Source: Angomonas deanei (Eukaryota; Euglenozoa; Kinetoplastea; Trypanosomatida; Trypanosomatidae). Taken from it: 64,000 nt of DNA. Location of the stretch: NCBI GenBank assembly GCA_903995115.1, contig LR877168.1:247001-311000 (forward strand), given 5' to 3'. Shown here piece after piece: positions 34,301-42,454 of the stretch; position 1 is the stretch's first letter; each line of letters starts with the position of its first letter. The translations under genes were made by a program, and so were the position numbers. The notes beneath the pieces were generated by a model, which saw only the letters and a program-made list of their open reading frames with translations, ran no database searches and was not told where the DNA came from.

Positions 34301-37269
34301 TTCAGCGACAAGAAAAATCGTTGCACCTCTCCGAGGTAGATGCCGATATTTTGACAGAGCGTAACGACAACTCCAACAGCGATCCTTTAGATTTGAACGC
34401 AGCGGAAGACTTTAGCGGAGAAGCCGTAAACGACGAAAAACTCTTTTCCCTATTGTCGTTGCTGTTTATTAGCGTATCTCGTCAAGCTCCTCTGCAGATA
34501 GTGGAACATCGTCTTTCCTGTGTTCTGTTTTATTTGCAAGAGGAGTTAACACGAGTCTCGTGGGGCACATCGGACGTTTCCACTGCCTCCAGCTCCTACA
34601 CGAGCAGCTCAAATGTCTCCCCAGTCCCCGAGCGTGGCATCGGCAACACCGTTCACGATAACAAATCACGTGGGAGCACGTTACGGATTACCTACGGCGA
34701 GACACATCACACCCATACCATCTATATGAGTCTTTTGTTTCTCGCGCTGGGGGAGCTGGCCGCACGTACACGCCACTACCTGCTGGCGACCGCGCTGCTG
34801 AAGGTACCTTACAGCGTAAAGGAACTGAAAGAGAACTGCAAGTGGAATAGCCGTGGGAAAGGAAGCGGAGAGGGACACGTCGTCACGGCATTCTTTGCCA
34901 GTTTGCTGTACTACCTACAGGAGGAGGAAGAACTTAGTCGAGAGGAGGAGCAACAACAGCAGGGACACATGGACGATAGCGGGACCGCCCCCTTTTCCTC
35001 TCCCACTGAGGAGACAGACGACACGACGCGAGGAAACATGTGGGACTACATTAATGCTTCCCAAGAGAACCGAGAGGGCGGAGAGGACGAAGAAGAAGCG
35101 GACTTGGAGCTGGATGAGGGTGAACTCTCCGCCTCCCTCTTCTCGTGGTTTCACCTGCACGCCGCACTGAATGTTTCACAACTACTGCGGCGCATCGCGA
35201 GGGAGCACCTGGAGCACCCACCACGCTCCCCGTCCACACGGCGTGCCATCGACGCGGGGGTGTTACCGGCGTCCTATGGGCATCATATTTCAACAGAGAA
35301 TGATGATTTTTTCAAGAAACACAACTTTGCCCTTCGTCTGTTGTTGTCGTCTGTTTTGATGTACGCGACCACAAGATTTGATGGTCTGTCGGAGGAACTG
35401 GGCGCACGGCTGCGGGACGCACAGTGGGGAGGGAGTGAGTTGGTGTTGCGAGATTCCCCCAACGGTGTCTTTTTGGAAATCAATTGTACCGTCAAACACA
35501 CCATCAATGCGCTCAACATGGTCCTCCTGGCCACCGCGTCGGAGGCGGCCGAGGCGAAGGTAGACGGCATCGTCAAAGAACACGACGTGTTCGAGAGCGC
35601 CTACCTCGGGCACTCCTTCTTCTTCCCCAACCAAGCGGATGCCTCCCTCTCGAAAACAGACCAGCCGCACTCCACAGAGGACAGCTCGCTGCTGTTATTA
35701 GAGTTGTGCCTTTCGGTGGTCGAGGTGTTCTGGCAACTGCCCGCGGAGACGAATATATCGACCTTTACCATTCCTACGGCGGCATTGGTCGGCGCCGTCA
35801 AAACGGCCTCCGCTCAGCACGACCCCGCCAAGCGTCTCATCCTTTCCTTGGAGGCAGATGATGAGCGGGTGCGGCACAAGCGACGGAAACAACGACACCA
35901 CCTCCCACACAGTAATTCTTCCGTTGTTCTGTTATTGCAGGAAGGCTCCCCAACGACGTCTTCCCCGACGAGTAAACGTAAAGGCGATGAGGAACCGACG
36001 TTGCTGAACAATACACTGTGCTGCGTGGAGTGTAGCTGGTTGCGCCGGTATCACACGCATGTCACCCTACGAAAGGCATTGCTGCGAATCGCGCTCCGTG
36101 GTGGTATTACGAAGGAGGCACTGTCCACCGATCGGGTGCTGCTCTCCCAGACGGACCACAGTGTGCTGCACGTCGCGTGCGACTACTCCAGCTGTGATAG
36201 TCTGGTGTGGAGCACCGAGGCAGGGACGACGGTGGCCCACGGCTATCGTGAGATGTTAGCGGGCGACAATGCGCAGGCGTTGGAAATGGAAATGACCGAA
36301 AAGAATATCGCCACCGCCGCTTTTTCAAAAAGTCTCCAGCAGCAACAAGATAACCACGACAAGGAAAGGAGTGGCGTCAATCCCCTCCCCAGTAGCAGAC
36401 CGCTGTCTAGCGTGTCGGCCCGTTCTTACCCTTCTGCACACCCATACTTGCCCTTCTACTTGACGTGTCAGCGGGATGGCTGTATTGATATTTACCCCTT
36501 TGCCTCACAGGAGTGCCTGGCGAGCTACACTTGTCCACGTAAGAGTGCCCCCATGACCCGCGCCGCCTTCTCCCCCAGCGGCTATCTATTCGCCGTTGGC
36601 TTGCAGGACGGGACGGTGGTCGGCTGGAAGTTTACGGCATCAACCTTGAGAGAGGAACCGTTTTTTTGCTTTGACAAAATTTTTAAACCGTTAGGCGTCA
36701 AATCCGTCTTCTTCTGTGGCGAAAAAGGTTCCTATCTGGTCGCCTGTGGGGCCGTGCGAGAGCCGCATTGGCATTACTTTTCATCGGGCAAATCGCAAGC
36801 CCCTACATCACCCATCAAGTCCGGTGGCCTTTCTTATTCTCCGCTGGGTGCCTCACCGCCCTTGACCCCACTTTTTTTGGGTGCCAAGCGGCCGAGTGGC
36901 ATGGACGGAGCAGACCACTCATCTAATGGCGGAAAAGGTAGCTGGGAGGCGACGGTCGGTGAAATTATCGTACTGGACACGTTACAAACGGGCCCCGCCG
37001 CTGTCGCCGCGCGGTGTGCGTTGCCCTTCCTGCCAGAGTGTGCTGTCTATCTCGCGAGACCAAACATAGTGTTGTGCCTATCCGAGAAAGGGTACGTCGC
37101 GGCGTACGAGGTGACCGCAGGGGTCTGCACCATACTAGGCGGTCAGTCGCTGGAGGAGGTGCTGGCAATGAGCAGCCTCCCCGCCTCCAAGACCACACGA
37201 CGGGACAGCAAAGGCACCCACCACCACCGCCGTCACGGTCACCTGCATGGTACAGAGCAGAAGCGATGA
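31327..37269 (+). CDS. DmX/Rav1-like V-ATPase assembly factor, segment 2 (Rav1 core and C-terminal WD start)
   Basis: About 1980 codons in the second frame; true coding begins near 31350. The core at about 33490-33780 has the family's helical signature: AVGKGLHLYGAAFFILAGDVRSAA, then NVALALFVLRAA and a tryptophan-rich helix. This matches the Rav1p C-terminal domain, in which cargo-like helices precede a call such as LFLLAGDLKDAV. Acidic and low-complexity linkers follow (34140-34250 and 35050-35120). Near 36430 the C-terminal WD repeats start with HPYLPFYLTCQRDGCIDIYPF and FSPSGYLFAVGLQDGTVVGWKF, very close in pattern to DMXL's HPxLPYYLTGxxDGSVRMFEW. The true frame seems to leave this one near 37190; the last residues here (HHRRHGHLHGTEQKR) look like out-of-frame sequence. 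Confidence 0.75.
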   Translation: MGSRRWNFFMQQKCPDKMKMMPAFLKAVQDDTDRLLTQLTAKYGALETPYPTKGGAQPALPPLKAPLPLRLRFGAVTAEGVLLYASSVYHPSPTTSEGYMLVIPPVSVDSLSPVQNTISMGGVHVSTSLYTQVTPMPVEHTTTEAEKLMERNATLLQNNNAVTVQSVQEEQDCFLLTVSSALYPDKVIRVDRYQKGEAPYVIRCVTDCKGVFLVNYDVVVGILTYCMREDQEGTGFTQLFLYGLSSMQGLHELQHEFQLEKCMPDIHCFLIGPRGELLVSQGRTVERWLRCFPTSSEPQYHYTKDVTWGMSNLSVEGTILSLEAIQWADIKQQKGTAMNPESHVIFSSDATDSIGVVETDFVKCAADRAATELATPPYHPDCLMQLIGTARWEVVLEVCRHVAAAGRAALTLQKESVPQKKEQWFSLLSADTLAKEICTSKVGKTMGAAYLTETPMDITPLCLRLDDDKLRELSVSDASSNVRRRMSAVFTQDDTLSDLTVILPQITLEGVNGMAQMDLLCIVEALHATCQFSLNVDEAAARYFFFNKLGALRRRLRLQDYSVNTTVNARQQRGAEVDVSSILYFDSGTTASRMVVTASSLWAVMSDCQLTLVAQLFGDGQASSMAAPRQPLLWSTVEASGAAFWLRSTDQLCLLAERMAVSTYQTTKDVTQAALMFCVAKKVNALAALCKLQNNMKLHAFFTKDFSDARNKEVASANAFAAVGKGLHLYGAAFFILAGDVRSAAQIIMQRQENVALALFVLRAASPSDLSQAQIEENLQWYRTVRKSEEEKFPPLDMWEDTCLTWLTGSLETKMSALSHIASHPTAHPEVLCALRYARDHVPTLSHHSHRFLSPEQELTCLLRLGRYSVTRRFDLCAVLHYWDAHTLLTQIEKESEAAKKDGGQAGGRAQTSAKPSGTRANMKADYDTGTLAFKGFGDSDDEDDAPAGSPPPKDSNVEEMDSTELVENKVLSEETVTVLFAEIDYSTRKCFQRQEKSLHLSEVDADILTERNDNSNSDPLDLNAAEDFSGEAVNDEKLFSLLSLLFISVSRQAPLQIVEHRLSCVLFYLQEELTRVSWGTSDVSTASSSYTSSSNVSPVPERGIGNTVHDNKSRGSTLRITYGETHHTHTIYMSLLFLALGELAARTRHYLLATALLKVPYSVKELKENCKWNSRGKGSGEGHVVTAFFASLLYYLQEEEELSREEEQQQQGHMDDSGTAPFSSPTEETDDTTRGNMWDYINASQENREGGEDEEEADLELDEGELSASLFSWFHLHAALNVSQLLRRIAREHLEHPPRSPSTRRAIDAGVLPASYGHHISTENDDFFKKHNFALRLLLSSVLMYATTRFDGLSEELGARLRDAQWGGSELVLRDSPNGVFLEINCTVKHTINALNMVLLATASEAAEAKVDGIVKEHDVFESAYLGHSFFFPNQADASLSKTDQPHSTEDSSLLLLELCLSVVEVFWQLPAETNISTFTIPTAALVGAVKTASAQHDPAKRLILSLEADDERVRHKRRKQRHHLPHSNSSVVLLLQEGSPTTSSPTSKRKGDEEPTLLNNTLCCVECSWLRRYHTHVTLRKALLRIALRGGITKEALSTDRVLLSQTDHSVLHVACDYSSCDSLVWSTEAGTTVAHGYREMLAGDNAQALEMEMTEKNIATAAFSKSLQQQQDNHDKERSGVNPLPSSRPLSSVSARSYPSAHPYLPFYLTCQRDGCIDIYPFASQECLASYTCPRKSAPMTRAAFSPSGYLFAVGLQDGTVVGWKFTASTLREEPFFCFDKIFKPLGVKSVFFCGEKGSYLVACGAVREPHWHYFSSGKSQAPTSPIKSGGLSYSPLGASPPLTPLFLGAKRPSGMDGADHSSNGGKGSWEATVGEIIVLDTLQTGPAAVAARCALPFLPECAVYLARPNIVLCLSEKGYVAAYEVTAGVCTILGGQSLEEVLAMSSLPASKTTRRDSKGTHHHRRHGHLHGTEQKR

Positions 37270-37604
37270 ACTCGTCGCGATTGGCACCTCCAACGGGTTG
37301 GCGCTGATTCTTACGGTGAGCACGGTGCTGTATGTCCTGGAGCAAAAAAAGCAGCGGCAGGTGGAGCGGGGGAGAGGACCCGTACAAGTACATTGGGCGG
37401 GACGGCGGCGGGTGGTCCCCCAGCGCCTCGGATACATCGCTCTTGGTAAAAGCACGTTTGATCAATATTAGTCCATCGAAACACGCGGTGGAGGACTTAC
37501 AGTTTGGGCCGTCCATGCTGGTGGCGGGACTGAGAGACGGTACCGTCATTGGTACCTCCCTCATTCCGAATGCGCTTTATCGACTGGTGACATTGGGGGT
37601 TTAA
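37188..37604 (+). CDS. DmX/Rav1-like V-ATPase assembly factor, segment 3 (last WD repeats)
   Basis: The C-terminal WD blades lie in two further frames. From about 37190 to 37365 one frame gives VTCMVQSRSDELVAIGTSNG and LILTVSTVLYVLEQKKQ. After the G5 run at about 37367-37371 the next frame gives GEDPYKYIGRDGGG and HAVEDLQFGPSMLVAGLRDGTVIG, ending at the stop at 37602-37604. Both pieces have the spacing of WD strands and no start signal of their own. Both changes of frame are in the one-extra-base sense. The complete protein would be about 2750 residues, near the size of animal DMXL proteins (about 3000) and larger than yeast Rav1. Confidence 0.6.
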
Positions 37605-37763
37605 ACCAAACATACAACTGTGAACATCATTGCCGTGTGTATTACTATTTTACTTGACATTTGTTTCGATGTAGAAATGAACAAAACTGACTTTTATTAC
37701 GTTCTTTCTCACACCCTTTTGACAAAGTATCAACATTACTATTACTATCACATCAAACAAAAA

Positions 37764-38087
37764 ATGATGCGCCGCTGTGTTCCTCTTTTCATCGGTGCCG
37801 AGGGCGATGCCTTCGTCTCCGTGATCAAAAACAAACAGTACCTTGAGCACCGACTAGCATTACTCGGCAAGAAGGACCCGGAGTTCAAGCCGCAACGCAT
37901 GTCGGACGAAGACATTAAACGCTTCACGTCGTCGGTGGGGTCGGCAGAGTCTCTTTTTAACAAACAGGCGGGGGCGATCCCAACGAATGTGGTCGATGAG
38001 GAGACGGGAAGAGTCATTGGCAGCACGCAGCTGGACCCCACACGGTACGGCGACTGGGAAGTCAACGGGCGCTGTTACGATTTTTAA
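37764..38087 (+). CDS. SDHAF4: SDHAF4, succinate dehydrogenase assembly factor 4
   Basis: 107 residues. SDHAF4 binds flavinylated Sdh1 in the mitochondrial matrix and helps it join Sdh2 in complex II. The diagnostic end is present: LDPTRYGDWEVNGRCYDF against the family's PTRYGDWERKGRCxDF. The N-terminus MMRRCVPLFIGAEG is a plausible short presequence. The frame is open further upstream to 37620, but that part is AT-rich non-protein sequence (codons for I, L, Y and H runs), so the ATG at 37764 is preferred. Length matches the family (about 100-110). Confidence 0.9.
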   Translation: MMRRCVPLFIGAEGDAFVSVIKNKQYLEHRLALLGKKDPEFKPQRMSDEDIKRFTSSVGSAESLFNKQAGAIPTNVVDEETGRVIGSTQLDPTRYGDWEVNGRCYDF

Positions 38088-38313
38088 TATTTAAACTTCT
38101 TAAGATATGCTGAAACTGATTTTATTACATGCGTTAAAAAATAACAACAACGACAAATAATCAGAAGATGAGTTTGGGGGTGCGTCGTTTGATTCATGAA
38201 ACACAGGGCAAACAATTCTGTTCTCTCTCTTTTTTTTTCACTTCTAAAGGTTTAAAGCTATTTTTGTTATTTAGTTAGTTAGTTAGTTTTTTTTTTTACC
38301 CAAATCTTAAAGT

Positions 38314-38328
38314 AAAAAAAAAAAAAAA
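38314..38328 (+). other. A15 leader before the zinc finger gene
   Basis: Fifteen A are followed by one G and the ATG at 38330. Upstream are TTAGTTAGTTAGTTAG at 38271-38286 and a T run, then CCAAATCTTAAAG, whose AG could be the acceptor. This is one of three such poly(A) leaders in the window. Confidence 0.5.
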
Positions 38329-38329
38329 G

Positions 38330-39617
38330 ATGACCCTTCAACTATTCTCCTTCGGCCATCCCTGCGAGCATCAGCTGCGACGAGCCTGTATAGGCGGGTC
38401 TAGCTGCCCTCTCAACGGATACCCAGACACCTGGTGTTGTAGTTACATTAAAGGGAAGATCAACTTTAAGCGGGATAAGCCGTGCGAAGGGGCTCGCTGC
38501 CGTTGGGGCTTCACCCACCCCACCCAGCAGCAGTTCGACACCGTGACGCAGGTGCTGAATGAGAGTAGACCGATAGGGGCGAAGATTGACGAGGCCGCGG
38601 AGGACGATTTACTGTCGTTTCACATTGACAGTCCGCATATCGTCGACACGGTGCAGTGTGCGCTTCACATGATGCGCCACCCGCCGATTAGCTGTGCGCG
38701 GTCGGTGGGCCAGCTGATGGCCTACGCCGCCGTGAAGGCGGGGGACCCGAAGGTGTTCATGCTGATGCTCAAGACGATGAAGAAGCCGGTAGACAACTAT
38801 CTCCTCGGGGCGTACATGTTCCTGACCCAGGGGAACCCCCCGACCCCGAACCAGGCGACGACGACCACGAAGGGAAAGAAGGACAAGACGGCCAAGAAGG
38901 AGGACGTCGTGGAGGAGCTCAAGAACGACTTGGTCGACATTATGAACGCTGCCCTCAGCCACGGCGGACACCTCGTCGACCGCGAGGACCAGCACACCCT
39001 GCAGGCCACCCTCATCCAGGCCCTTCGCTCCTACCCCAAGAGCAACAAGAAGCGGGCGGATATGCTAGAGGCGGCGCTGGCCCTCTTCGGGGACCGCCAG
39101 ATGCCCAAGAACCCTCCGCCCATGGCGAAAGATAGCGGCATGTCCACCCCGTCGCACACCTCGACGACCCCATCGGCGGTGAAGGCGGCCGCCAAGCCTG
39201 TAGAGCCCACCGCTGCCGCCGCGGCAGTGGAGGAGGTCCCCCGAGCCAGCCCCACCCAAGGCGGTCGCGCAGGGCATTAGCCGTGTAGTCCAGGAGAAGC
39301 CCCCGGGCCCTCCCCCCGCCACGTACACCCCCATCGCCACAGAACAACCACTGCCGGATGTGTACCTCTTTGGTGGACTCTTCGCGCTCAACCCTCGCAG
39401 CGCCTCCAATGCGGTGTTAGGGCCGGCCACGACGATGCGCCTGCCGGAGATCAGCCGTTCCACCGATAGCGCCGCCGATGCGTTCCATATGGTGTCCACG
39501 GGTAACAATCTTTTCGCCGATAACTTTTTTAACAACTTATCTGGCGAGGGAGGGTTTGACACCATTAACATAGACACGGCGCAACTCTTTAAGGATTTAG
39601 AGGGTTGGGGAAATTAA
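38330..39617 (+). CDS. CCCH-like zinc finger protein with one frame break
   Basis: About 429 residues across two frames. The N-terminus is cysteine-rich: HPCEHQLRRACIGGSSC, then WCCSYIKGK and CEGARCRWGFTHP by about residue 64. The last cluster ends C-x4-C-x5-H, like the CCCH fingers common in kinetoplastid mRNA-binding regulators, but spacing is not classical. A helical domain follows (about 100-250, including MAYAAVKAGDPKVFMLML), then a proline- and alanine-rich part. Frame 1 stops at 39280. One fewer C in the C5 run at 39238-39242 leads straight into EPAPPKAVAQGISRVVQEK and on to DVYLFGGLFALNPRSASNAV and the stop at 39617. Target and role are unknown; RNA regulation is inferred. Confidence 0.65.
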
Positions 39618-40114
39618 GAAAAAAAGGAAAGAAAAAAAAAAAGAGAAAAAAGAAGCTCGCATTTTTTTTTTTAACATTCTAATTCTGTACCTGAAAATGC
39701 TCTTTTTCTTTTTTTTATAGCCAAGGAGAGAACATTGTTCAATTTTTTTAAGTTTTATTTCAAAGGACACTTTCACTTTTTAGTGATTTATTTTCGAAAG
39801 TTTCCGTCAATTTTTCCTCCTCACTCCTTTTTAAATAATGATAAAATGAAAAATACACAATTGTTGAAGTAAATGAATAAAAACACATACGTTTTTTTTT
39901 TTGTTTTTTGTGGATACACGCGTGTGTGTTGTAGTGGTTCCTGCGCTCCCTTTCTTTTATACCTTACCTCTCTGTTTTTTCCTTTTTTTTTTTTCAGAAA
40001 ATACCAATTTTTTAGTTTTTTTTTTTTTTCATCTACTCGCTTAATACTAACATTTTTCGTTAAAAAGTTTCATATATAAAATAAATCAGAAGTAATTTTT
40101 TTTTTTTTTATCAG
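39618..40114. other. AT-rich spacer with purine tract and DBP2 splice acceptor
   Basis: About 500 bases with no gene. It opens with a purine-only stretch (about 39616-39655) followed at once by a T12 run, so a fold-back is possible in RNA. Further T runs occur near 39890, 39980 and 40015-40030. It ends with T14 at 40096-40109 and ATCAG whose AG (40113-40114) touches the ATG at 40115. If that AG is the acceptor, the mature leader would be the spliced leader alone. Confidence 0.55.
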
Positions 40115-41797
40115 ATGAGCTACAACAATAACGGCGGTTACGGCGGTGGTTATCAAGGCGGTTACCGCGGCGGTAGCGGCGGCGGTTACGGTGGCGGTTA
40201 TCACAATAGTTATGGCGGTGGCGGCGGCGGCTATCGCGGTGGCATGAGCAACATTGGCGCCAACCTCCGCAGCATCAACTGGAATGAGGTCAACAAGGTG
40301 GCGGCGGAGTGGAACTTCTACAAACCCCAGAAGGAGCGCAGTGAGGAGGAGATTAGACGGTGGATGGATGAGAACGCCATGACCATCTACGGCGAGCGTG
40401 TCCCTCAGCCCATGCTGGAGTTCTCCGACCTGGTCGCACCCGATGCCATCCATCAAGGGTTTGCCGACGCCGGCTACAAGGCGCCGACCGCGATTCAGGC
40501 CATGGCGTGGCCCATCCTCCTCAACGGCCGTGATATCGTCGGTATCGCCCGTACCGGCAGTGGTAAGACGATGGGTTTCATGATCCCGGCCGCCCTCCAC
40601 ATTATGGCGCAGCCTCCTCTGCAGCCCGGCGACGGCCCCATCGCCCTTGTGATGGCCCCCACCAGAGAGCTCGCTGTCCAGATCGAGACCGAGACCCAGA
40701 AGGCCCTCCGCCGCATCCCTAACGTCATTACGACGTGTGTGTACGGCGGTACCCCCAAGGGTCCCCAGGTGCAGGCCCTCCGTGCCGGCGTGCACGTGTG
40801 CATTGCCACCCCCGGCCGTCTGCTTGACCTGCTCGAGATGGGCGCCACGAACCTTCTCCGTATTACGTACCTCGTCCTCGATGAGGCCGACCGTATGCTC
40901 GATATGGGTTTCGAGGATCAGATCCGTAAGGTGTGCTCCCAGATCCGCAGCGACCGCCAGACGCTGATGTTCTCCGCGACGTGGCCGAAGGAAATTCGCA
41001 ACCTCGCCGCCTCCTTCCAGCGCGACTTCATCCGTGTCCACGTCGGCTCCGAGGACCTCACCGCAAATAAGGATGTGGCCCAGCACGTGATGGTGCTGCA
41101 GCCGTTTGAGAAGAACAATAAGCTCGAGGAGGTGCTGCGCCAGGTGGGCCCCCGCCGTGTGCTCATCTTCACCAAGACGAAGAAGACCGCCGACTACATC
41201 CACGAGAAGCTCCGCCGTGATCTCCGCCAGACCGTCCTCGTCATCCATGGCGACAAGATGCAGTCCACCCGCGACTACGTGATTGAGCGCTTCCGTAAGG
41301 AGGAGAACGTCGTCCTCGTCGCGACCGATGTGGCCGCCCGTGGTTTGGATATCAAGAACCTTGATGTCGTGATCAACTACGACATGCCCCTCAACATTGA
41401 GGATTACGTCCACCGTATCGGTCGTACCGGCCGTGCCGGCAAGTCCGGTGACGCCTTCACCTTCGTCTGCTCCGAGGACCCCTCCAAGACGATCCGCGAC
41501 CTCATCGACGTCCTCACCCGCTCCAACCAAGCCGTGCCGAATGAGCTCTACGGACTGTCCGCGCAGGGTGGCGGTGGCCGCGGCGGCCGTGGCGGTCGTG
41601 GTCGTGGTCGCGGTGGGTACTCCCACTCCTACAACCACCACCAAGGCGGTTATCAGGGTGGTCAGGGCGGCTACCAAGGTGGCCAGGGGTACAACAACTA
41701 CGGCGGTAACCCCAACCCCGGTGGGTACTCCGGCGGGTACCGCGGCCGTGGAGGATCTAGCGCCGTCCCTTCCGGCCCCAGCTTCAGCCCTTACTAG
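40115..41797 (+). CDS. DEAD-box RNA helicase of the DBP2/DDX5 group
   Basis: 560 residues with all helicase motifs: the Q region (PTAIQ), Walker A ARTGSGKT (about 145-152), PTRELAVQ, TPGRLLDL, DEAD (about 256-259), SATWPKEIRNLA, ARGLDIKNLDVVINYD and HRIGRTGRAGK. SATWP and the following EIRNLA mark the DBP2/p68 (DDX5) type, which works in rRNA processing, mRNA export and decay. The first 45 residues are glycine-, tyrosine- and asparagine-rich (GYGGGYQGGYRGG), and from about 485 comes an RGG/GYQGG tail, both able to bind RNA and drive condensation. Codon choice is unusually uniform (GCC, CGT, GAG, AAG, CTC), unlike neighbours, so it is probably highly expressed. The antisense strand is open for 535 codons as a side effect. 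Confidence 0.93.
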   Translation: MSYNNNGGYGGGYQGGYRGGSGGGYGGGYHNSYGGGGGGYRGGMSNIGANLRSINWNEVNKVAAEWNFYKPQKERSEEEIRRWMDENAMTIYGERVPQPMLEFSDLVAPDAIHQGFADAGYKAPTAIQAMAWPILLNGRDIVGIARTGSGKTMGFMIPAALHIMAQPPLQPGDGPIALVMAPTRELAVQIETETQKALRRIPNVITTCVYGGTPKGPQVQALRAGVHVCIATPGRLLDLLEMGATNLLRITYLVLDEADRMLDMGFEDQIRKVCSQIRSDRQTLMFSATWPKEIRNLAASFQRDFIRVHVGSEDLTANKDVAQHVMVLQPFEKNNKLEEVLRQVGPRRVLIFTKTKKTADYIHEKLRRDLRQTVLVIHGDKMQSTRDYVIERFRKEENVVLVATDVAARGLDIKNLDVVINYDMPLNIEDYVHRIGRTGRAGKSGDAFTFVCSEDPSKTIRDLIDVLTRSNQAVPNELYGLSAQGGGGRGGRGGRGRGRGGYSHSYNHHQGGYQGGQGGYQGGQGYNNYGGNPNPGGYSGGYRGRGGSSAVPSGPSFSPY

Positions 41798-42454
41798 ATG
41801 GAAGGACAGAAGCCAGAATTATAAATACTATTAATAACGTGTTTTTTTGAAAAAAGAAAGAGAAAACAAAAAAGAGGAAGAAAAGAAGAATAATAAAAAA
41901 AGAAGTGGAACACTAACGTTCCCTCTTTTTTTTGCTTTGCTTTGCTTTTTCTTTATCCTCTTTTTTTTTTTTTAGCTCATTTTTTCAAATATAGAATGTA
42001 AGAACAAGAAAAATAATGTATTTTAAATATAGTAGCCAGTTTTTGCGTTTTACTACTTTTTTAATTTTTCTTTTTTCTTCTCTTACATTTCTTTCAGTGC
42101 GTTTTTTTTTCTCTTTTTCCTAGGTGAAGAACAGTACTGAACATCCCTTCACTCTTTTTTTTTTTGTAATTCAATTAATAAAAATAAAAATAAAAATATA
42201 AGTAAATTAATTTCTAATGTTTCTTTCCTGTTTTACTAATAAATATAAAAATAATAAAAAAAGTATAAACTGATGTTTTTTTTTTTCTTTTTCTTATCTG
42301 CGGTGACGGAAATCAAAAATACTACTCACTCTTTTCTTCTAAAAAAGAAAAACACACACACTACAATAACAGAAGCAGTTGCCCCCGTTGCGCACACTTC
42401 TGTATAGACTTTAGAAAAATAACAAGAAAAGAACACCGTTCTATCTTCCTTATT
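41798..42454. other. Long AT-rich spacer with purine and pyrimidine tracts
   Basis: At 657 bases this is the longest gap in the rightward unit. About 41847-41909 is nearly all purine (A-rich with G). It is followed within 20 bases by a pyrimidine stretch (about 41920-41975) that includes GCTTT three times and a T14 run. The two could pair in RNA. Later come AATAAAAATAAAAATAAAA near 42176-42197 and several T10 runs. No gene or tRNA is seen. Confidence 0.5.

Noticed and set aside
38271-38286. TTAG repeated four times, telomere-like
   Set aside because: Too short, and the kinetoplastid telomere unit is TTAGGG; it is an ordinary short repeat.
40070-41677. 535-codon open frame antisense to the DBP2 helicase
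   Set aside because: It is a by-product of the strong codon bias of the helicase; its product is a V/A/T/G/H/L-rich string with no pattern.
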